From Candidatus Rokuibacteriota bacterium (GTDB taxonomy: Bacteria; Methylomirabilota; Methylomirabilia; Rokubacteriales; CSP1-6), in NCBI GenBank assembly GCA_003221435.1, contig QHRS01000078.1, positions 1 to 16,055 of the forward strand: a stretch of 16,055 nucleotides of DNA, in the 5' to 3' direction. Positions 1 to 5,422 of this stretch are shown piece after piece. Made by a program: the position numbers and the translations under genes. The notes under the pieces were generated by a model that saw only the letters and a list, made by a program, of their open reading frames with translations, had not been told where the DNA came from and searched no databases. Numbering within the stretch: the stretch's first letter is position 1; each line of letters begins with the position of its first letter.

Positions 1-152
1 CGCGAACTTCGATCGAGTAGTGAGTTGGTCCGTTCGACGCGTTTGCATCGACCGTCACGCTCCACTTTCCGGCCTCGGGGCGTTTCACGGCCCGGTGGAA
101 ACCTGCTCATCCATCGGCGGATTCGGTCACCCGGGACGTCGAAAACTTGAGG

Positions 153-223
153 TGATCACGCCGAACGGGCCGGCAGGTCGCTCGGGCAATCCCGCGCGCA
201 TCGGCATGACCACCCCGAACGGG
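153..223. repeat. Pair of 17-base direct repeats
   Basis: Positions 153-169 (TGATCACGCCGAACGGG) and 207-223 (TGACCACCCCGAACGGG) agree at 15 of 17 bases, and their starts are 54 bases apart. Spaced copies of a short repeat are seen at the ends of some insertion sequences (IS21-type elements have such multiple terminal repeats) and at integrase arm-binding sites. The sequence alone does not show which applies. No transposase gene lies beside them in the window. Confidence 0.5.
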
Positions 224-238
224 ACAAGCGGTCCCGTT
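218..238. repeat. Perfect 8-bp inverted repeat (hairpin)
   Basis: AACGGGAC at 218-225 pairs perfectly with GTCCCGTT at 231-238 around a 5-base loop. The left arm overlaps the second 17-base direct repeat. No T-run follows, so it is not a standard intrinsic terminator. It may be a protein-binding palindrome or part of an element end. Confidence 0.5.
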
Positions 239-357
239 TCGTGTTCCTTCGCGTACCTACAATGCCGGCCGATGCCCACGCGCTCTCGGCCAAGTACTTG
301 CCAGTTTTCGCAATATGTTGCGCGACAATCGCTTCGTGCTGGTGGCGGTTAGGGTCC

Positions 358-400
358 CTTAATCAGCAGGTTCTAGGTTCGATTCCTAGGCGGCGCACCA
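358..400 (+). other. 3' part of tRNA-Lys(CTT): probable attachment site
   Basis: Read 5'->3', this is the anticodon CTT (358-360), AA, the 3' anticodon strand TCAGC (363-367), variable loop AGGTT, T-stem CTAGG (373-377), T-loop TTCGATT, T-stem CCTAG (385-389), 3' acceptor strand GCGGCGC (390-396), discriminator A and encoded CCA (398-400). The T-arm pairs perfectly. The matching 5' acceptor strand GCGCCGC, the D-arm and GCTGA (5' anticodon strand) are absent upstream. Position 357 is C where a tRNA needs U33, so identity begins right at the anticodon. Tyrosine integrases often recombine at an anticodon or T-loop and leave such a 3' fragment at the far end of the element. The full tRNA and the element would lie to the left; 401 onward would be the original chromosome. 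Confidence 0.8.
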
Positions 401-621
401 ATTCACGCGACGGGCAGTAGCCCAGCGTCCACCAAGGCAAGGAGTTGCTCGCTTCGGCATTGGAACGTCCACCCCGTCGCAGAAGGAGCAGGCGAGCGCA
501 GCGCGGGCGCTGTGACGGCCCTGAGGGGAGGCAGTCTCCTGGTGAAGCGCTGCGAGCCGCACGCTCGCGCCCGCGGTCCGATTCGGACGCGATCGCGTGC
601 CTTCGTTCGCGGAGGCTGCCC
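401..621. other. Intergenic, no gene seen
   Basis: This stretch lies between the tRNA fragment and the stop codon of the hydroxylase gene. Open frames here are Arg-rich readings of GC-rich DNA and continue antisense into the hydroxylase gene. I see no RNA gene, terminator with a T-run, or promoter that I can support. Confidence 0.5.
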
Positions 622-1554
622 CTACGGCCGCTCAGCCTTCTCCATCGGCTCGCCTCTCCCCTGCTCGCGCAACCTCCGTCCGAACCGACTGTGCCTCCGC
701 GCGATCGCGCGGGCCGCGGGGGATGTCCTGCGGGGCGGGGCCGAATCGCGCAGCAGGAGCGTGCCGAGCGAGAGGTCCGCGAGCGGACACACGACGTTGA
801 AGTTCTTCCCCATGTGCGTGTGATGCAGGCGATGGTGCCGCTCGAGGAACCGGAATGGACGTGACCTCTCGATCCATCCGATCGACGGCCGGTGCATGAG
901 GTAGTGGAACCCCTCGTAGGCGGCGTAGTAGATGGCGATCGTGGCGGCGATCGTGACCAGGCAAGCAGCGAAGGGGAGCGCCAGGCCCGCGGCGCTCAGA
1001 GCCCACCACGCCCCCAACCACGGCAACAGGTTCAGGGCGATGAGCAACGGGCCGCCCCACCACTGGAAGGTGAGCGCCTCCTCCTGCTCCTGGTCGTGTA
1101 CGTGGAACGTGTCGTCGTGCTTGCACAGCTGGTGATGGACGAGCGTGTGCGCGGTGAACATCTGCGGCGGGAGCCAGGGGCGATGCAGCCAATAACGGTG
1201 GTAGGCCCATTCGAAGAAGCTGGCCTGGACGATGGCGACGACGGCAGCCGACAAAACCACGAAGAAGGTGTAAAGGAAAGGAGGGACGGGCAGCTCCTGG
1301 TTCGGGGGGAAAGCGACCTGCGGGTGAGCGCGGCGTTTCAGGGGAGAAGAGTAAGAGGTTGCATGCGCGTCGCAGTGTACTCTACGCGAGTCCCGGGGGC
1401 CCGCTCCAGGTCGAATTTCCCCACCTGAGCCGCGCCCTGGCCCGGCGGCCGCCCGCGACCCCTTCACGGCTACCCGCCGCGGCGTCGCCGCCACCCCCTG
1501 AGCCCGCCTCCCTGTGCGGCCAGCGCGCACCGGTCCCGCCACGGGCGCGCCCAC
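622..1554 (-). CDS. Fatty acid hydroxylase / sterol desaturase family membrane protein
   Basis: Predicted integral-membrane di-iron oxygenase that hydroxylates or desaturates a lipid. The histidine clusters of the family are present, numbered from the GTG at 1554: HRYWLH (119-124), HTLVHH (136-141), FHYLMH (216-221) and RHHRLHHTH (239-247). Hydrophobic spans lie at about 92-112, 168-190 and 193-212, between and before the clusters, as usual. Only about residues 88-310 look like the family; residues 1-87 are low-complexity Gly/Ala/Arg/Pro and are probably not translated. The start is unresolved: an AGGAG lies at about 1294-1298, but no ATG, GTG or TTG follows at the right distance. The next in-frame GTG (1260) would remove half of the first membrane span. 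The C-terminal 40 residues are basic and unremarkable. The substrate is not deducible; the nearby lipid operon makes a lipid acyl chain or sphingoid base plausible. Confidence 0.8.
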   Translation of the reverse strand: MGAPVAGPVRAGRTGRRAQGVAATPRRVAVKGSRAAAGPGRGSGGEIRPGAGPRDSRRVHCDAHATSYSSPLKRRAHPQVAFPPNQELPVPPFLYTFFVVLSAAVVAIVQASFFEWAYHRYWLHRPWLPPQMFTAHTLVHHQLCKHDDTFHVHDQEQEEALTFQWWGGPLLIALNLLPWLGAWWALSAAGLALPFAACLVTIAATIAIYYAAYEGFHYLMHRPSIGWIERSRPFRFLERHHRLHHTHMGKNFNVVCPLADLSLGTLLLRDSAPPRRTSPAARAIARRHSRFGRRLREQGRGEPMEKAERP

Positions 1555-1605
1555 GCCCGCTCGCCTTCGGAGGCTCGCCCCGCTTCCACCTCGCTTTCGC
1601 GCCCG

Positions 1606-1758
1606 TCAGCCCGGGACCGCCGCCAGGTCCGCCCACGGCCCGGCCCGGGCGTCCACTCCGCGCCGTTCCAGATGGGGGAGAATTCGCCTTACCACCTGAG
1701 GCGGCTCGGTCACGAACCCGACGATGCGCGCCTCACCCCCGCAGCGCGCGCACACGCA
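1606..1758 (-). pseudogene. Remnant of a transposase C-terminus (IS91/Y2-like)
   Basis: This is the tail of a 125-codon minus-strand frame starting at 1983. It reads CVCARCGGEARIVGFVTEPP followed by QVVRRILPHLERRG. A CxxCGG knuckle, a hydrophobic strand ending in a T(D/E)P motif, and an RILxHL helix match the usual C-terminal tail of IS91-type (Y2, zinc-finger) transposases, as I know the family. Nothing upstream in the frame (1759-1983) resembles the catalytic part, and no intact transposase fits the space. I read it as a decayed insertion-sequence fragment between the hydroxylase and P450 genes. The assignment rests on about 35 residues. Confidence 0.4.
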
Positions 1759-2048
1759 CCCGCTGAACCCGATCCCGCTCGCAAGGAGCGCGAGTTGCAC
1801 TTTGCCGCCCTCGACGGGGTCGTAGGCGGAGTCGGTCTTGGCGCCGGCGGTGATGTCGACGTTCCTCTCGCTGAAGATGAGCTTTTCGGCGTCGGCGGCA
1901 GGGCCATGAGCGCTCTCCGCGTTGGGTTCGAGTGGGCGCGAGGGTAATCGGAGCCCGAGGCGGCAGGCAAGAACACCCGTCACCTCGGCCGCTGCCCAGG
2001 GACGCCCGCGTCGCTAGTCCGCACCGCCCCCGGTACGCCACGCCGAGC

Positions 2049-3307
2049 TCACTTCCTCCGCCTCACCCGGACCCGCAGCCCCCCGCACGGCACCCGCGTC
2101 GGCGTGTAATCGTATCGCAGGTCCTGCCCTGAGGGCACGCTCAGCTCGTAACCCTGGAGCAACGTCGCGGCCATCACCTTCATCTCGAGCCGTGCGAATC
2201 CACGCCCGATGCATGAGCGTGGGCCGCCGCCGAAGCCGATCAGGCTGAACGGCGTCTTCTCGTCCTCGCTGCGCGGCGGCGCGAAGCGCTCGGGATCGAA
2301 CCGCTCGGGGTCGGTCCAGATCTCGGGCATCAGGTGGGTGAAGAGGATCGAGTAGTAGACGCGCCATCCCGCGGGCACATGACAGCCGCCGAAATCGAAA
2401 GGCTCGACCACATGCCGCGGGGCGCCGCTGATCGGGGGGTGGAGCCGCTCCACCTCCTTGATCACGCGCTCGAGGAGATCGAGCCCGCCCAGCTGCTCGT
2501 ACTCCAGAGCCCCGCGCGCCACCGCCAGCTCGGCGCGTAATCGCTCCACCAGTTCGGGCTGACGGTCGAGCTCGACCAGCAGCCAGGTCATGGCGCTCCG
2601 CGAGGTGTCGTGCGCCGCCAGCACCAGGGCGATCAGGTGGGACACGATCTGGTCGTCGCCGAGACGCCGGCCCTGCTGATCCTCGGCAGTCCGCGGAAGT
2701 AGTCGTGTAGCTCGTCGCGGGCCGCGAGCGCACGGCCGTAGGTCGCCCACGGCACCGGCCAGCGCGGGAACGCCGTCATCCCCCGCCCGAAGGCGTCGAA
2801 GGTCCGGGTCAGCCACGCCGACTGCTCGCGGGTCTCGGCACCCAGCAGCAGCTTCGCCGCCACCTCGAAGGTGAGCTGCTTGAGTTCGTCGGTCGCGACG
2901 ATCTCCCCGCGCGCCGCCCAGCGTTCCGCGTACTCGCCGCACAACGTGCGGATGGTCTCGAAATAGCCGCGCAGCGCGCGCCCATGGAAAGCCGGCAGGA
3001 TGAAGGCGCGCTGATGCAGATGCTCTTCGCCGTCGAGGAGGAAGATGCTCTCGCCGAACAGCCGGCGGTCGAAGAAGATTTCGTGTCCCCCGCCCCACTC
3101 GAAGTGTTGGCGATGGGTCGAGAGGATGAAGGCGTTGGCTTCGGAGCCCAGCATCGTGATCTCGCGCTGCCCGTAGGTCGCGCTCTTCCAGATCGGGCCG
3201 TAACGCTGGTAGCGCCGGCGCAGGAATCCAATGCGATCGCGCCGCCACTCCAGCGTCTCGCCGAGAATCGGCAGCCCGTAGGAGCCGGGTGGAAGCGGGA
3301 GGCTCAT
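2049..3307 (-). pseudogene. Cytochrome P450, broken by internal deletion and frameshift
   Basis: Haem-thiolate monooxygenase read in two frames. The N-terminal part (ATG 3307 to about 2690) starts MSLPLPPGSYGLPILGETLE, the proline-rich hinge of CYP120/CYP26-like enzymes, and runs to HDYFRG. The C-terminal part (about 2690 to 2049) resumes at TAEDQQGRRL in another frame. It holds the I-helix VLAAHDTSRS (consensus AGxDT), the ExxR motif in VIKEVERLHPP, the DPERFDPERF meander and the haem loop FGGGPRSCIG with the cysteine ligand. The joined parts total about 419 residues, and alignment by eye to CYP120-type sequences suggests about 20 residues missing between the G helix and the I helix. The whole span is 1259 bases, not divisible by three. 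All catalytic motifs survive, so the damage is recent or an assembly error. The ATG lies 22 bases after the PSD stop, as last gene of the operon. Likely substrate, if functional: a lipid or isoprenoid chain (inference). Confidence 0.85.
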
Positions 3308-3329
3308 GCGAGCATCCGCCGGACACGGC

Positions 3330-4250
3330 TCACCCGGCGCCTCCGCCCCGCCCTGGCTCCCCGATCCGCTTGCCCATGCGCACGAAAGTTTCGATCTCCT
3401 TCGCCGTGCTGTCGCGCAGGTCGGGATCGAGCGTGATCGCGCCCGGCTCGAACAGCAGCGCGATCGTGGAGCCCCCGAGTGCGAACCAGCCCTTGCGCGC
3501 GCCCTTCTCGGCGCGCGCCCCGGGCGTGTAGCGCTGGACGATCGAGCCCACCGTCAGCGCGCCGACCTCGACCATCGCCACCTGGCCGAAGCTTTCGCTC
3601 GCTATGGTGGTCACCGTGCGGAAGTTCTCCGAGAAGAACGGGATCGTCCGCGACAGCGAGTAGGGCCCGCCCGCGTCGTAGTACCCGGGGATCGCCCGGG
3701 CCGCCGAGGGAACCCCGGCGACCGGGAAATGGAAGTGGTGGTAGTCGCCGAGGGCGAGCCGGCTCACCACCAGCGACCCTCCGGCATAGCGGCGCGCCAG
3801 CCCCGGGTCGCGGAGGCACCGTTCGAGATCGAACAGATGGCGCTTGATCCGGAACGTCTGCCCCGCCTCGAGGGTCTGGTAGGCCAGCACCCGGCCGTCG
3901 CAAGGCGCCACGCACGAGGTCGGGCCCGAGTCGACCGGCCGCTTCGAGAGATCGATCTCGCGGACGAAGAACTCGGCGAAGCTCCCGAACTCCTCCGGTC
4001 GCCGCAGCGACTCGCTCATGTCGATCCCCATCGCCTCGATCAACCCGGCGACGCGGCGCCGGCTCACCGGCTGGCGCTGGAGCCAGCCGTAGAGGCGTGA
4101 CGCCCAGCGCCGGCGAAAGACCAAGGCGCCAGCGAGCCGGCCGGCGCCGGTGTTGTAGAGCCAGAAGAGGAACGCCTCGGCGAACACGCGCTCGCGATCG
4201 AGCCTGCCGGTGGCGCGGTCGCGTACCAGGATCTCGAACCGTCCGCTCAT
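3330..4250 (-). CDS. psd: Phosphatidylserine decarboxylase (pyruvoyl enzyme)
   Basis: Membrane-associated enzyme converting phosphatidylserine to phosphatidylethanolamine. From the ATG at 4250 it has 306 residues, close to Clostridium-type PSDs, which it resembles along its length. Visible marks are SPTSC-like VAPCDGRVLAYQ with the family Asp (about 118), GDYHHFHFPV with the His cluster (171-174), EVGALTVGSIVQRY, and the self-cleavage site KGWFALGGSTI. Cleavage before Ser261 would create the pyruvoyl group and leave a short alpha chain. The start at 4250 has AGGGAG eight bases upstream (4259-4264). A second ATG at 4301 overlaps the preceding TGA as ATGA and would add 17 residues (SGALREWGQRTQGAPP) that do not match the family; it may serve in translational coupling. 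No phosphatidylserine synthase is present in the window. In this operon the enzyme may act on a modified phosphoserine lipid rather than do housekeeping (inference). Confidence 0.93.
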   Translation of the reverse strand: MSGRFEILVRDRATGRLDRERVFAEAFLFWLYNTGAGRLAGALVFRRRWASRLYGWLQRQPVSRRRVAGLIEAMGIDMSESLRRPEEFGSFAEFFVREIDLSKRPVDSGPTSCVAPCDGRVLAYQTLEAGQTFRIKRHLFDLERCLRDPGLARRYAGGSLVVSRLALGDYHHFHFPVAGVPSAARAIPGYYDAGGPYSLSRTIPFFSENFRTVTTIASESFGQVAMVEVGALTVGSIVQRYTPGARAEKGARKGWFALGGSTIALLFEPGAITLDPDLRDSTAKEIETFVRMGKRIGEPGRGGGAG

Positions 4251-4297
4251 CGGCGGAGCTCCCTGGGTCCGCTGGCCCCACTCACGGAGTGCTCCGC

Positions 4298-5422
4298 TCA
4301 TCGCTTCAGCTCGTACAGCTCGTACTCGCGCGTGACAGCGGTACGGTGCTCGCCGAGCAGGGCAGCCGACGGGTTGCCGGAGGCGACGAGCGCCTCGATG
4401 AAATGGTCGCAACCGAGCGCCGTCGCCTGCCGGGCGAGAACGTGGACACCTGCCCGCCCGAGTCCGGCGCGTTCGCGAGAAGCGCCCGGGAGCGCGCCGC
4501 CGAAGAACAGGATGACGCGCCTCGGGCTCCGGGGTGCGAGCTGGAACCGCAGCCGTGCGAGCGGCCCGTGCCCTCCGCGCATGGCGCGCACCGCCCGGGT
4601 GAGATCCGGAAACGCGGCCACGAACCCGACCGGGTGTCCCTCCGGATCGAGCGCGAACTGGATCAGCTCGGGGATGATTCCGTGGCGGGTGAGCGCGAAG
4701 AGGCCTTCGAACTCCTCGCGGCCGATGGGCGTGAACCCCAGAAACGCCGCGAACGATCGCGTGGTGAGATCGTGCAACGTGGCGAGCCCCTCCGAAAGCC
4801 GCGAGACGTCGATCGGTCGAAAGCGATAGCCGCGCCCCTCGAAGGCTCGCGTCGTCTCCTCGCCGCTCCGCACCATCCCCGCGATCGCCTCCCGCCCGTG
4901 AACCTCGCGCGTCGCCCACGACTGGCGAACGGTAAACCCGTAGCGCGTGAACTGCTCTGGGTACCAGCGATGGTTGCCGGGTTCCCCGAAAAAGCGCTCG
5001 TGCTCGAAGCCTCGGGTCATGAAGCGGTAGCCGTGCCAGATGTCGAAGTTGAGCGGTCCCCAGATGCGGTGGATTCCGTGCTGACTCGTGAGCCATCCGG
5101 CGGCGGCATCGAGCAACTCGCGGCTCACGCCATCGTCCTCGATCGCTTCGTAGAACCCGACCGCGCCGATCGGCGAGCCGTCGGCATCGTGGAGGTCGGC
5201 GTTCACGAACGCCGAGACCCGTCCTACGACGCGCGCGCCGGCGGCGCAGAGGAAGTGCCGGTGATGATTGCCCGGGCGACCGTAGAACTGATTCTCGGGC
5301 GCCATCTGCGCGCGCATCCACGCCCGGATCGGCGGGATCCAGCCGGGCACGCCCGCGTAGTGCTCGTATCCGAACTGGATGAAGCTCTCCGCGTGCGCGC
5401 GGTCGAACGTGAACGCCGTCAC
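4298..5422 (-). CDS. GNAT-fold acyl-CoA N-acyltransferase-like protein
   Basis: Soluble protein of 374 residues, probably transferring an acyl group to an amine. The N-terminal half has the pattern of large GNAT-fold proteins: YEHYAGVPGWIPPI near residue 18, then ARVVGRVSAFVN (the strand usually preceding the acyl-CoA site), GAVGFYEAIEDDGVSRELLD, WLTSQHGIHRIWGPLNF and FTRYGF. The C-terminal half carries a second GNAT-like unit (PVGFVAAFPDLT, then a helix and ASGNPSAALLGE near the end). Proteins with this two-unit layout and WVPP signature include the group to which the Caulobacter bacterial ceramide synthase belongs, as I recall; the likeness is by pattern only. The start is a GTG at 5422 that overlaps the preceding TGA (GTGA); the open frame extends further upstream, but that part is an antisense-like reading of the previous gene. 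The stop overlaps the 4301 ATG of psd. Confidence 0.75.
   Translation of the reverse strand: MTAFTFDRAHAESFIQFGYEHYAGVPGWIPPIRAWMRAQMAPENQFYGRPGNHHRHFLCAAGARVVGRVSAFVNADLHDADGSPIGAVGFYEAIEDDGVSRELLDAAAGWLTSQHGIHRIWGPLNFDIWHGYRFMTRGFEHERFFGEPGNHRWYPEQFTRYGFTVRQSWATREVHGREAIAGMVRSGEETTRAFEGRGYRFRPIDVSRLSEGLATLHDLTTRSFAAFLGFTPIGREEFEGLFALTRHGIIPELIQFALDPEGHPVGFVAAFPDLTRAVRAMRGGHGPLARLRFQLAPRSPRRVILFFGGALPGASRERAGLGRAGVHVLARQATALGCDHFIEALVASGNPSAALLGEHRTAVTREYELYELKR

Larger units (their letters stand above)
1..357. other. Gene-free left end, probable end of an integrated element
   Basis: No open frame here gives a protein-like translation; the 110-codon plus-strand frame is rich in Arg, Gly and Ser and matches no family I recognise. 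The stretch looks less GC-rich than the rest of the window, especially around 240-350. It contains two near-identical 17-base repeats and a hairpin, annotated separately. Because the tRNA-Lys 3' fragment begins at 358, this stretch is probably the terminal sequence of a mobile element that extends beyond the left edge. No integrase gene is visible. Confidence 0.45.

Noticed and set aside
271..400. Complete or intron-containing tRNA gene
   Set aside because: No GCGCCGC acceptor strand or D-arm is found upstream, position 33 is C, and no 5' anticodon strand pairs with TCAGC.
4302..5321. Extension of psd to 663 residues
   Set aside because: The upstream part is the wrong frame of the GNAT-fold gene, and family starts match 4250.
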